The translations under genes were made by a program, and so were the position numbers. Positions 35,081 through 43,904 of a stretch of 64,000 nt of DNA are shown here, one piece after another. Below the pieces are notes generated by a model, which worked only from the letters and a program-made list of their open reading frames with translations, did not search any database and was not told the DNA's origin. The stretch's first letter is position 1. Each line of letters begins with the position of its first letter. Source of the DNA: Rhodovulum marinum. GTDB lineage: Bacteria; Pseudomonadota; Alphaproteobacteria; Rhodobacterales; Rhodobacteraceae. The stretch spans positions 550,474 through 614,473 of the forward strand of contig NZ_SLXP01000001.1 in the NCBI RefSeq assembly GCF_004343075.1, read 5' to 3'.

Positions 35081-36125
35081 GATCGGACCTCCGGAACAGC
35101 CAGGCGCCATCCTCGCGGCGCCAGCGGCGGGCGCGTCCCGTGTGGTACAGGTGGTTCAGGTGCCCCACCGCCTCGACCAGGGCAAGGACGTATTCGCCCG
35201 GTCCGATCTGCCGCTTGAACAACGGCACGAAACAGTCGCAGGCGGTGCGCGGTTCGGCCAGGTGATCCATCAGCCGGGCCAGCGCCCCCTCGTGGTTCTC
35301 GATCAGTTGCGACAGGCGCGTCGGCAACCCGGTAAAGGGCAGCTTGTGACCCGGCAGGACAAGGTGATCGTCGCGGGCATGGGCGGCCAGCCGCTTACAG
35401 CTTTCCAGCCAGCCCGCGACGGGATCGTTCAGCGGTTCGGTCGCATAGACGCCCAGGTTGGGCGAGATCGACGGCAGCAACTGGTCGCCCCCGATCACCA
35501 GGTTGCAGTCGCGGCTCCACAGCGTGACGTGGTCGGGCGCGTGCCCGTCGCCCAGCCGCACGTCCCAGTCGCGCCCGCCGGCGCGGATCACGTCCCCCTC
35601 GCCCATGTTGCGAAAGCCCAGCGGCATCGGCGCCACCGTGTCGGCGAAATTGAACGGGCGCTGGGTCGCGCGTTCCTCGTACAGCGCCGCATCCATGCCC
35701 GCCCCGCGCCAATAGGCCAGCGTCTCGGGCGCCGGGCGTTCCTGTTCATCCATCTGCAACATCCGCGCGAACAGCCAGGCCACTCGGCTGGTCCACAGCT
35801 CGGCGCCGTGGTCGGATTGGAACCATCCGGCCAGGCCCACGTGGTCGGGGTGGTGATGGGTCACGATCACCCGGGTCACCGGCTTTCCCCGCAGCGGGCC
35901 GGACATCAGCCCCTGCCACAGCGCGCGCGACTTGCGCGAGGAAATGCCGGTATCGACCACCGTCCAGCCGTCGCCCTCGTCCAGCGCGAACACGTTCACA
36001 TGGTCCAGCGCCATCGGCAGCGGCAGACGCAGCCACAACACGCCCTCGGCAATCTCGACGGCGCCGTCAGCGGCGGGTGGGGTCTCGAACGGATAGCGGA
36101 TCGGGCTGCGGGCAATGTCCATCAT
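35070..36125 (-). CDS. Metallo-beta-lactamase-fold hydrolase
   Basis: 351 residues, cytoplasmic. The metal-binding motif is VTHHHPDHVGL, with GDGHAPDHVTLW and VLPGHKLPF supplying later ligands. A C-terminal winged-helix-like extension (LNHLYHTGRARRWRREDGAWLF) follows. The family includes glyoxalase II-like and acyl-thioester hydrolases. The ATG overlaps the acyl-CoA dehydrogenase stop, so a thioesterase-like role in the same acyl-CoA pathway is a reasonable inference. Followed by the DUF6173 gene with an 11-nt overlap. Confidence 0.85.
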   Translation of the reverse strand: MMDIARSPIRYPFETPPAADGAVEIAEGVLWLRLPLPMALDHVNVFALDEGDGWTVVDTGISSRKSRALWQGLMSGPLRGKPVTRVIVTHHHPDHVGLAGWFQSDHGAELWTSRVAWLFARMLQMDEQERPAPETLAYWRGAGMDAALYEERATQRPFNFADTVAPMPLGFRNMGEGDVIRAGGRDWDVRLGDGHAPDHVTLWSRDCNLVIGGDQLLPSISPNLGVYATEPLNDPVAGWLESCKRLAAHARDDHLVLPGHKLPFTGLPTRLSQLIENHEGALARLMDHLAEPRTACDCFVPLFKRQIGPGEYVLALVEAVGHLNHLYHTGRARRWRREDGAWLFRRSDLDG

Positions 36126-37831
36126 GCCGCAATATCATCTGGGCCAAGGGCGTAAAGGTCCGACGCCCCCGCGCGGGCCTGCGCCAGCAGGGCGGCATGT
36201 TCCGGCAACAGCCGCCCGACGAAGACACGGGCCAGCGCCGTGCGCCGCCCGCTGCCCCCCTCGGCGCGCGCCGCGGCCAGGTGCACATGCGCGCCCAGCA
36301 CCCGCGCCCAGGCCCGCAGGAACGGCACCGCGCCGGCAAAGCGTTCGGTCAGCTCTTGCGTCAGCATCCATTCGGTCGTCTCGCGCAGCGATTCCGCGGC
36401 GGCCCAGACCTCTCCGGCCAGGTCGGGCAGCACACCCCGCGCCGCCTCGGCTGCCTTCTCGATTTCCTCGAGCAGACGCCAGGCCGCCTCGCCCCCATCC
36501 ATCAGCTTGCGTCCGACCAGGTCCATCGCCTGGATGCCGTTGGTGCCCTCGTAGATCGTGGTCACCCGCACATCGCGCAGGAATTGCGCCGCGCCGGTTT
36601 CCTCGACAAAACCCATGCCGCCGTGAACCTGGATACCCGTCGAGGCCACCTCGACCCCGGTATCGGTGCCATAGGCCTTGGCAATGGGCGTCAGGAACGC
36701 CGCGCGCGCGGTCCAGTCGGCCTCGCCGGTCGCGGTCGCCATGTCGATCGCCACCGCACAAGACAGGGCGATGGCACGCGCCGCGAAAACCTCGGCCCGC
36801 ATGGTGGCCAGCATCCGCCGCACATCCGCATGATCGACGATGCCCCCCGTACCCAGAGGCGTTTCCCCCTGGTGGCGGTCGCGCGCATAGGCCAGCGCCT
36901 GCTGGCAGGCGGCCTCAGCCACGCCGATCCCCTGCATGCCCACGCCCAGGCGCGCGTTGTTCATCATGGTGAACATCGCCGCCATGCCCTTGTGCGGCGC
37001 CCCCACCAGCCAGCCGGTCGCGCCGTCATATTCCATCACCGCGGTCGGGCTGCCATGCAGGCCCAGCTTGTGCTCCAGGCTGATCACGCGCAGGCTGTTG
37101 GCCACGCCGGGCCGCCCGTCCGCGTCGGGGATGTTGCGCGGCACCAGGAACAGGCTGATCCCCCGCGTGCCCGGCGCCGCATCCGGCAGGCGGGCCAGCA
37201 CCAGGTGTACCACGTTCTCCATGAAATCGGCGTCGGCCCAGCTGATATAGATCTTCTGGCCGGTGATCGCGTAGGTACCATCGCCGTTCGGCACGGCACT
37301 GGTCCGCAGCGCGCCCACGTCGCTGCCCGCCTGCGGTTCGGTCAGGTTCATCGTGCCCGACCATTCGCCCGAAATCAGCCTGGGCAGGTACAGCGCCTTG
37401 ATCTCGTCGCTGGCATGGTGGCTCAGCGCCTCGATCTGGCCCTGTGTCAGCAAGGGCGCGATCTGCAGCGCAAGGCACGCCCCGCTCAGCATCTCGGTCA
37501 CCGCCATGGCCAGCGCCTGCGGCAGGCCCATGCCACCGAATTCCGTCGGCGCCGCAAGGCCCACCCAGCCACCTTCGGCAATCGCGCGCCAGCCTTCGGC
37601 AAAACCCGGCGGCGTACGCACCACCCCGTTTTCCAGCCGCGCAGGATTCACATCGCCCACGCGTTGCAGCGGCGCCAGGCGCTCTTCGCACAGCTTGCCC
37701 GCCTCGGTCAGGATCGCGGCGGCAAGGTCGGGGGTGGCTTCGGCGAAACGATCGGTCGCGGTCACCTGCGCCAGGTCCACGACATGGTCGAAGATGAACC
37801 GAAAATCGTCGAAGGGTGCGCGATACGGCAT
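36122..37831 (-). CDS. Acyl-CoA dehydrogenase with extended C-terminal domain, DmdC-like
   Basis: 569 residues, longer than ordinary acyl-CoA dehydrogenases because of a C-terminal extension of about 130 residues (Acyl-CoA_dh_C type). FAD/substrate segments are MNLTEPQAGSDVGALRT, GQKIYISWAD, QVHGGMGFVEETGAAQFLRD, and the catalytic-base region IYEGTNGIQAMDL. The N-terminus MPYRAPFDDFRFIFDHV resembles DmdC, the 3-methylmercaptopropionyl-CoA dehydrogenase of DMSP demethylation in roseobacters, but dmdA/B are not nearby and paralogues with other substrates exist. It leads the acd-MBL-DUF6173 unit. Confidence 0.85.
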   Translation of the reverse strand: MPYRAPFDDFRFIFDHVVDLAQVTATDRFAEATPDLAAAILTEAGKLCEERLAPLQRVGDVNPARLENGVVRTPPGFAEGWRAIAEGGWVGLAAPTEFGGMGLPQALAMAVTEMLSGACLALQIAPLLTQGQIEALSHHASDEIKALYLPRLISGEWSGTMNLTEPQAGSDVGALRTSAVPNGDGTYAITGQKIYISWADADFMENVVHLVLARLPDAAPGTRGISLFLVPRNIPDADGRPGVANSLRVISLEHKLGLHGSPTAVMEYDGATGWLVGAPHKGMAAMFTMMNNARLGVGMQGIGVAEAACQQALAYARDRHQGETPLGTGGIVDHADVRRMLATMRAEVFAARAIALSCAVAIDMATATGEADWTARAAFLTPIAKAYGTDTGVEVASTGIQVHGGMGFVEETGAAQFLRDVRVTTIYEGTNGIQAMDLVGRKLMDGGEAAWRLLEEIEKAAEAARGVLPDLAGEVWAAAESLRETTEWMLTQELTERFAGAVPFLRAWARVLGAHVHLAAARAEGGSGRRTALARVFVGRLLPEHAALLAQARAGASDLYALGPDDIAA

Positions 37832-37973
37832 GGCTTCCTCCCAACGGCGCGCCTTGTTCCGGGACCGGCGCGGTTGTAACTGACCGGCAGTGTAGTTGTG
37901 TCAGGGTCCGACCAAAGCGTAAACCAACCCCTTGACCCATCAAGACGAACGCCACGTCACCGGAGGCCGCCCC

Positions 37974-38927
37974 GTGAGTGCAGAAATCCTTCAGCCCGAT
38001 CCCCAAGGGCTTGCGCGGGCGGCCGATCTGCTGGCCGCGGGGGCGCTGGTCGCCTTTCCGACCGAAACGGTCTACGGGCTGGGGGCGGACGCGACCGATG
38101 ACCGGGCGGTGGCGCGTATATTCGAGGCCAAGGGCCGGCCCCGCTTCAACCCGCTGATCGTACATGTCGCGGATCTGGACGCGGCGCGCGCCCTTGCCGA
38201 CCTGCCCGAACCGGCCGAGCGGCTGGCGGCCGCCTTCTGGCCCGGCGCGCTGACGCTGGTCGTGCCGCTGAAGCCGGGCGCCGGGCTGTCGCCGCTGGTG
38301 ACGGCGGGGCTGTCCACGGTGGCGCTCAGGGTGCCCGATCACCCGGTCGCGCGCGGCCTTCTGGCGGCGTTCGGCGGGCCGGTGGCGGCGCCCTCGGCCA
38401 ACCCCTCGGGCAGCGTCAGCCCGACCCGCGCCGCGCATGTCATCGACGGCTTGGGGGACCGGATCGCGGCGGTGGTCGATGGCGGCCCGTGCCCGGTGGG
38501 GGTTGAATCGACCATCCTGGGCTTCGACCCCGCGCCGGTCCTGCTGCGCCCGGGCGGCCTGCCCACCGAGGCGATCGAGGCCTGCCTTGGCACCCCGCTC
38601 GCGCGGCGGGCCGAGGCCGCGCCGGTCAGCGCGCCGGGCCAGCTGGCCTCGCATTATGCGCCGGGGGCCACGGTGATCCCGGGGGCCGCCGTGCCGCCCG
38701 AGGGGGCGCTTTGGCTGGGTTTCGGGCCCGGATGCGCGGGGGCGGCGCTGAACCTGTCGCCCACCGGCGACCTGGTCGAGGCGGCCGCGAACCTGTTCCA
38801 CGCGCTGCGCGACCTGGACGCCCGCGCCGCGCCGGGCCAGCCCATCGCGGTCGCGCAGATCCCGGATCACGGGCTTGGCCGGGCGATCAACGACCGGCTG
38901 CGCCGGGCCGCCGCGCCCCGCGATTGA
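37974..38927 (+). CDS. tsaC: L-threonylcarbamoyladenylate synthase, Sua5 type
   Basis: 317 residues. The N-terminal YrdC domain (GALVAFPTETVYGLGADATDDRAVARIFEAKGRPRFNPLIVHV, PVAAPSANPSGSVSPT) makes threonylcarbamoyl-AMP for the t6A37 modification of tRNA. A C-terminal Sua5 domain begins after the SAPGQLASHYAPGA linker, so this is the long (TsaC2/Sua5) form. The GTG at 37974 is chosen: GGAGG lies 7 nt upstream. Its stop is 3 nt from the end of the convergent yqgE. Confidence 0.94.
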   Translation: MSAEILQPDPQGLARAADLLAAGALVAFPTETVYGLGADATDDRAVARIFEAKGRPRFNPLIVHVADLDAARALADLPEPAERLAAAFWPGALTLVVPLKPGAGLSPLVTAGLSTVALRVPDHPVARGLLAAFGGPVAAPSANPSGSVSPTRAAHVIDGLGDRIAAVVDGGPCPVGVESTILGFDPAPVLLRPGGLPTEAIEACLGTPLARRAEAAPVSAPGQLASHYAPGATVIPGAAVPPEGALWLGFGPGCAGAALNLSPTGDLVEAAANLFHALRDLDARAAPGQPIAVAQIPDHGLGRAINDRLRRAAAPRD

Positions 38928-38930
38928 GGA

Positions 38931-39509
38931 TCACGCCCGCCCCGCCGCCGCCGACAGCATCAGCGGATCGATCCCCAGCGTGCGCAGCGCCCGTTCCCAC
39001 TTGGTGGCGTCGGCCGCATCGAACACGATATCGGGCACGGCATCGCAGGTCAGCCAGCCATTGTCCTGGATCTCGCCCTCCAGCTGGCCCGGACCCCAGC
39101 CCGCATAGCCCAGCGCCAGCAACGATTCCGCCGGTCCGTCGCCGCGTGCGATGTCCTCCAGGATATCCAGCGTCGCGGTCATCCCGAAACGGCTGCCGAC
39201 CCGAAGCGTCGTGTCGCTGCCCGAATTGTAATCGCCAGAATGCAGCACGAACCCGCGAGCATGTTCGACCGGCCCGCCGAAATGCACCCGGATGTCGCGC
39301 GCGCCGGGCGCCCGGGTGATCTCCAGCTGCGCAAGAAGATCGGAAAAGGACAGCTCGGCCATCGGCTTGTTGACGATCAGGCCCATCGCCCCCTCGTCCG
39401 AATGGGCGCACAGGAAAACGACGCTCTTTTCGAAACGGGGGTCGCCCATGCCGGGCATCGCGATCAGGAACTTGCCGCCGAGTTGCATTTGAACCCTGTG
39501 CTCCGCCAT
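38931..39509 (-). CDS. YqgE/AlgH family protein
   Basis: 192 residues, standard for the family. Typical blocks are [56 protein letters not shown], and [24 protein letters not shown]. The function is unproven; AlgH was linked to alginate expression in Pseudomonas and the fold is structurally known. ATG 39509 ([12 protein letters not shown]) fits the family. Divergent from the DsbD-like gene. Confidence 0.92.
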   Translation of the reverse strand: MAEHRVQMQLGGKFLIAMPGMGDPRFEKSVVFLCAHSDEGAMGLIVNKPMAELSFSDLLAQLEITRAPGARDIRVHFGGPVEHARGFVLHSGDYNSGSDTTLRVGSRFGMTATLDILEDIARGDGPAESLLALGYAGWGPGQLEGEIQDNGWLTCDAVPDIVFDAADATKWERALRTLGIDPLMLSAAAGRA

Positions 39510-39625
39510 GGTTGACAGAATGTGCCCCCCGCCGCCCCGGCGCAAGGGCGGTGCGCGACAAAAATCCCCCCGCTCTCGCCCGAATGTGATTTCCCGCCAA
39601 CGCGCCGGTGCCTATCTTGGGCGGA

Positions 39626-40438
39626 ATGAGGTTCACAGCATTTCATCGCCTGGCCGCAGCGGCGGCAGTTGCGCTCGGTCTCGGGCAAACCGCCCTGGCC
39701 GGCCCGCCCGAGGGCGTGGTCAGCGCCGAGTTCTTGCCCGGCTGGCAGACCCCCGAAGGCACCTACATGGCCGGTTTGCACCTGCGCATGGCGCCGGGCT
39801 GGAAAACCTATTGGCGCGCGCCGGGCGATGCCGGCATTCCGCCGCGGTTCGACTGGGCCGGTTCGGGCAACATGGCGTCTGTCCGGGTGCACTGGCCGCG
39901 GCCCAAGGTGTTTCAGTCCAACGGCCTGCGCACCATCGGCTATGAACATGACGTTGTTCTGCCGATCGAACTGACCCCGCGCGAACCCGGTCAGCCGATG
40001 GAACTGCACGGCCGGGTCGAGATCGGCGTCTGCCACGATATCTGCATGCCGATGGAATTGCGGCTGTCCGGTCTGTTGCCCGGCGAGGGCGGGTCCGACG
40101 CGATCCGCGCCGCCCTGGCCCAGCGCCCCCTCAGCGCGCGCGAGGCCCGGGTCGGTCACGTCAACTGCCAGGTGGAACCGATCTCGGACGGCGTGCGCCT
40201 GACCGCCGAAATCGAGGTCGGTGCGCTTGGCCCGAACGAGGCGGTGGTTTTCGAACTGCCCGACCCGTCGATCTGGGTTTCCGAGGCCGCGATGACCCGC
40301 GACGGCGGCCGGATCGTGGCGCAGTCGGACCTTGTGCCGGTGGATGGCGCTCCCTTTGCGCTGGACCGGTCCGGGGTGCGGATCACGGTTCTGGGGACCG
40401 ACCGCGCCGTGGATATCCGCGGGTGCACCGGGCGCTGA
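39626..40438 (+). CDS. Exported DsbD N-terminal-domain-like protein
   Basis: 270 residues. Signal peptide FHRLAAAAAVALGLGQTALA at about 5-25. The mature protein matches the DsbD alpha (immunoglobulin-like) domain: VVSAEFLPGWQTPEGTYMAGLHLRMAPGWKTYWRAPGDAGIPP and a C-x-x-x-C pair in GVCHDICMP. The membrane (beta) and thioredoxin (gamma) domains of full DsbD are absent, so it would need a separate electron donor. It converges with the RND genes. A role in periplasmic thiol transfer is inferred. Confidence 0.85.
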   Translation: MRFTAFHRLAAAAAVALGLGQTALAGPPEGVVSAEFLPGWQTPEGTYMAGLHLRMAPGWKTYWRAPGDAGIPPRFDWAGSGNMASVRVHWPRPKVFQSNGLRTIGYEHDVVLPIELTPREPGQPMELHGRVEIGVCHDICMPMELRLSGLLPGEGGSDAIRAALAQRPLSAREARVGHVNCQVEPISDGVRLTAEIEVGALGPNEAVVFELPDPSIWVSEAAMTRDGGRIVAQSDLVPVDGAPFALDRSGVRITVLGTDRAVDIRGCTGR

Positions 40439-40475
40439 CCGCACGGCCACGCCCGCGCCGTTGACGCCAGAAACG

Positions 40476-43400
40476 TCAGGGCGTTTCCGCCCCTCCGCCC
40501 ACGGCAAGCGCAGCGTTGCGCCGCATCAGGAATGCAGCGAGCCCATAGCTTGCCAAAAGCAGCACCGCCGCCCCCAGCACGAACAGGACAAGCGCGGCCG
40601 AAATCGCCGATGCCTCGGCCAGCCCCGGAACCACCGCGCGCAGCGGCCCGGGCAGCACACCCGTGGCCAGCACCGCCCCAAGCGTTACCGCGAACAGCGC
40701 GGCCAGACCCGCCGCCCCGGCCATGCTTGCCATCGCCACGCCGCGCGCCCGTCCCCGCGCCCGCAGCCCGTGCCGCAGCGCGCGAACCTGCCGCCCGACA
40801 TCCTGCTGCATCGCCAACAGCGCCGGCACCACCAGCAAGACCAGCACCACGCCGAATCCCAACCCGTAGACCAGGGTGATGACCGTGGGTTTCAGGAACT
40901 GCGCCTGCTGGGACTTCTCGAACAACAGCGGCGCCAGGCCCAGTACCGTCGTCAACGTCGTCAACAGCACCGGCCGCAGCCGGTCGGCGGCGGCATCCAC
41001 GATGGCCGGCACCAGCCCCCGCGTTTCGGCGTATTCGTCCACCGTGCTGACCAGTACGATGGAATCGTTGATGATGATCCCCACCATCCCGATCAGGCCC
41101 ACCACCGTGAACATCGACAGCGGCACGTCCCAGACCATGTGGCCATAGATCGTGCCCACCAGGCCGAAGGGAATGATCGCCATCACCACCACCGGCCTGG
41201 TCCAACTGGAAAAGATCCAGGCCAGCGTCAGGTAGATCCCGATCAGCCCGAACATCAGCCCCAGCCGCGCATCGGCCATGAATTCCTGTTCCTGTTCCGA
41301 CAGCCCCGACAGCCGCCAGGCGACGCCCTGATCGCTTTCGATCCGGGGCAGGATGACCTCTTCCAGTTCGCGCATGATCTCTTCGGCGCGCACCGGATCG
41401 TCCTCGGACAGATCGCCCGTGACCGACACCACCCGCAGCCCGTTCTCGCGGCGCACGGTCGAGAACCCGGTGCGCCGTTCGACCGTCACGATATCGGCCA
41501 GCGGCAGGTATTCGCCCGACGGCGCGCGCAACAACGTCCGGTCCAGGAAATCCGCGGTCAGCTCGCCCTCGGGCAGCTCGACCCGGATCGCGGCCGAACG
41601 CGGCCCGTCGGGATAGGTCGCCGCCTCGATCCCGTTCAGCCGGTGGCGCAGCACCCGGCCAAGCTCGGCCATGGTGAAACCCAGCGCGGATCCCTGCGGC
41701 GTCAGGTCTAGGATCAGCTCTTCCTTGTCATAGGCCATGCTGTCCTCGACCGCCGAAACCTCGCCGTATTGGGCAAGCGCGGTCTTCAGCGCCTCGGCCG
41801 CCGATTTCAGCGTGTCGGCGTCGGCGCCAAAGAACTGCACGTCCAGCGCATCGCCCCCCGGCCCCGACCGCCAGCCGCGGAAACTGACGGTTTCGGCCTT
41901 TGGATGCTGGCGCACCTCGTCCTGCAACTCGCCGACGAACTGGAACGACGAATAGGGGCGCAAATCGGGGTCGATCAGCTCGATCGCGATGGACCCCAGC
42001 AGGTCGGCATCCTTGATATCGGCCCCCGCCAGCCCGCGCCCGGTATTCCCGCCCACCTCGGCGATCACGTAATCGACGGGGTTCAGGCCGTATTCTTCCT
42101 CGTAGCGCTGCGCCACCGCCTCGGTCGCGCGCTGCATCTCGCGCATCATCGCCATGGTGTCGGCGCGGCTTGCCCCCGGCAGCATCGCGAAATTGCCCGA
42201 GACCGAGCTTTGTTCCGGCGCGTTGAAGAACCGCCAGGGCACCTCGCCCCGGATCAACAGCGCGACCTGGCTGGCCAGCAACAGGATGGTCAGCGCCAGC
42301 ACCGGATAGCGCGCCCGGATCACCAGCCCCATGAACGGCCGGAACGCGGTTTCCCGGAACCAGCGAAAGCCCCGGTTGAAGACCCGCGAAGGCGCGTCGT
42401 ACCAGTGTTCCTTGGCGGAATGGGCGATCGCGTGCGCCATGTGGTTCGGCAGGATCAGGAAACATTCCACCAGCGACGCGGTCAGCACCGCGACCACGGT
42501 GAACTGGATGTCGGCGATCATGCTGCCCATGCGCCCGCCGATCACCACCAGCGCGAGGAAGGCGATGATCGTGGTCAGCGTCGACGAGAACACCGGCGCG
42601 GCCATCCGGCGGGCGGCGTTCTCGGCGGCCTCGACCGGGCTTTCGCCCAGCCGCCGGGCGCGGAAATCGGCATGCTCGCCCACCACGATGGCGTCGTCCA
42701 CCACGATGCCCAGCGTGATGATCAGCGCGAACAGCGAGATCATGTTGATGGTCAACCCGAAGGTATACATCAGCGCCACGGTGGCCAGCATCGCCACCGG
42801 AATGCCCGCCGCCACCCAGAACGCCGTGCGCGCGTTCAGGAACAGGAACAGCAGCACCAGCACCAGGCCCAGCCCCATCAGCCCGTTCTGCAACAGGATA
42901 TCCAGACGCCCCGAGATATATTCGGCCCGCGTCCGGATCAGGTCGACCGAGACATCCTCGGGCAATGTCGTGCGCAGTTCGGCCGCGACGTCCTCGACCC
43001 GGTGCTGCAACTCGATCGCGTCGCCCTTGTCCGATCGGTCCACCCGCACCGAAATCGCCGGGTTCTCGCCCACGAAATAGGTGCGTTCGCGGTCCACGCC
43101 TTCGACCCGGACGGTCGCGACATCGCCGATGGTCAGCTTGGACCCGTCGTCGTTCGACCGCAGCACCAGCGCCGCGATCTCGTCGGCGCTGCGCTTTTCG
43201 ACGCCCGTGCGCACCCGCGCATTTCCGCCCGCGACGTCGCCGGCCGGATCGGTGGCGGCCTCGGCGGCGATGACCGCGGCGATGTCCGACATCGAGATAT
43301 CGTGCCGGATCAGTTCGCCCGAGGGGACCTCGACGATGGTTTCCGGCGCGGCCAACCCGCGAATCGTGGTCCGCGTCACGCCGGCGGCAAACAGGCGGGC

Positions 43401-43901
43401 CACCATTTCGTCGGCGAACCGGCCCAACTGCTCGACCGCGACGGGCCCGGTGATGACGATGTCGGTCACCCGGTCACGCCAGGCCCCGCGGCGCACCTCG
43501 GGTTCCTCGGCCTCTTCGGGCAGGTCGCTGACACTGTCGACGGCCACCTGCACGTCATCGGCGGCGCGCGACATGTCCCAGCCGGGTTCGAAATCCAGCG
43601 TGATGAAGGCCGACCCCTCGGTCGAGCGGGACTCGGTCTCCTCGACGCCCTCGACCGCCATCAAGACCGGTTCCAGCACCTGCACGATGCCCGAATCCAC
43701 GTCCTCGGCGCCCGCGCCGTCCCATTTGACGCTGACGGTGACGTTGTCGATCACGATGTCGGGGAAGAATTGCGCCCGCATCCGCGGCGCCGCGGCCAGA
43801 CCGGCCGCGATCAGCACCACCAGCAACAGGTTCGCCGCCGTCCGGTGACGGGTGAAATAGGACAGGACACCCCCCGCCGCGCTGGGAATCAAACGCGCCA
43901 C
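40476..43901 (-). CDS. RND family efflux transporter permease
   Basis: 1141 residues with about 12 membrane segments and two large periplasmic domains, full length for AcrB-type permeases. Key residues are visible: the N-terminal amphipathic start FTRHRTAANLLLVVL, VDDAIVVGEHAD in TM4 (the proton-relay Asp pair), and GIIINDSIVLVSTVDEYAE in the second half. It uses proton motive force to expel compounds via a periplasmic adaptor and an outer-membrane channel. It lies 3 nt after the adaptor gene. No TolC-like gene is adjacent. Confidence 0.94.
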   Translation of the reverse strand: MARLIPSAAGGVLSYFTRHRTAANLLLVVLIAAGLAAAPRMRAQFFPDIVIDNVTVSVKWDGAGAEDVDSGIVQVLEPVLMAVEGVEETESRSTEGSAFITLDFEPGWDMSRAADDVQVAVDSVSDLPEEAEEPEVRRGAWRDRVTDIVITGPVAVEQLGRFADEMVARLFAAGVTRTTIRGLAAPETIVEVPSGELIRHDISMSDIAAVIAAEAATDPAGDVAGGNARVRTGVEKRSADEIAALVLRSNDDGSKLTIGDVATVRVEGVDRERTYFVGENPAISVRVDRSDKGDAIELQHRVEDVAAELRTTLPEDVSVDLIRTRAEYISGRLDILLQNGLMGLGLVLVLLFLFLNARTAFWVAAGIPVAMLATVALMYTFGLTINMISLFALIITLGIVVDDAIVVGEHADFRARRLGESPVEAAENAARRMAAPVFSSTLTTIIAFLALVVIGGRMGSMIADIQFTVVAVLTASLVECFLILPNHMAHAIAHSAKEHWYDAPSRVFNRGFRWFRETAFRPFMGLVIRARYPVLALTILLLASQVALLIRGEVPWRFFNAPEQSSVSGNFAMLPGASRADTMAMMREMQRATEAVAQRYEEEYGLNPVDYVIAEVGGNTGRGLAGADIKDADLLGSIAIELIDPDLRPYSSFQFVGELQDEVRQHPKAETVSFRGWRSGPGGDALDVQFFGADADTLKSAAEALKTALAQYGEVSAVEDSMAYDKEELILDLTPQGSALGFTMAELGRVLRHRLNGIEAATYPDGPRSAAIRVELPEGELTADFLDRTLLRAPSGEYLPLADIVTVERRTGFSTVRRENGLRVVSVTGDLSEDDPVRAEEIMRELEEVILPRIESDQGVAWRLSGLSEQEQEFMADARLGLMFGLIGIYLTLAWIFSSWTRPVVVMAIIPFGLVGTIYGHMVWDVPLSMFTVVGLIGMVGIIINDSIVLVSTVDEYAETRGLVPAIVDAAADRLRPVLLTTLTTVLGLAPLLFEKSQQAQFLKPTVITLVYGLGFGVVLVLLVVPALLAMQQDVGRQVRALRHGLRARGRARGVAMASMAGAAGLAALFAVTLGAVLATGVLPGPLRAVVPGLAEASAISAALVLFVLGAAVLLLASYGLAAFLMRRNAALAVGGGAETP

Positions 43902-43904
43902 GGG

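Noticed and set aside
40470-40487. GAAACG-TCAGGG-CGTTTC hairpin between the convergent DsbD-like and RND genes
   Set aside because: Only 6 bp, no T-tract on either strand, and it overlaps the RND stop; too weak to call a terminator.
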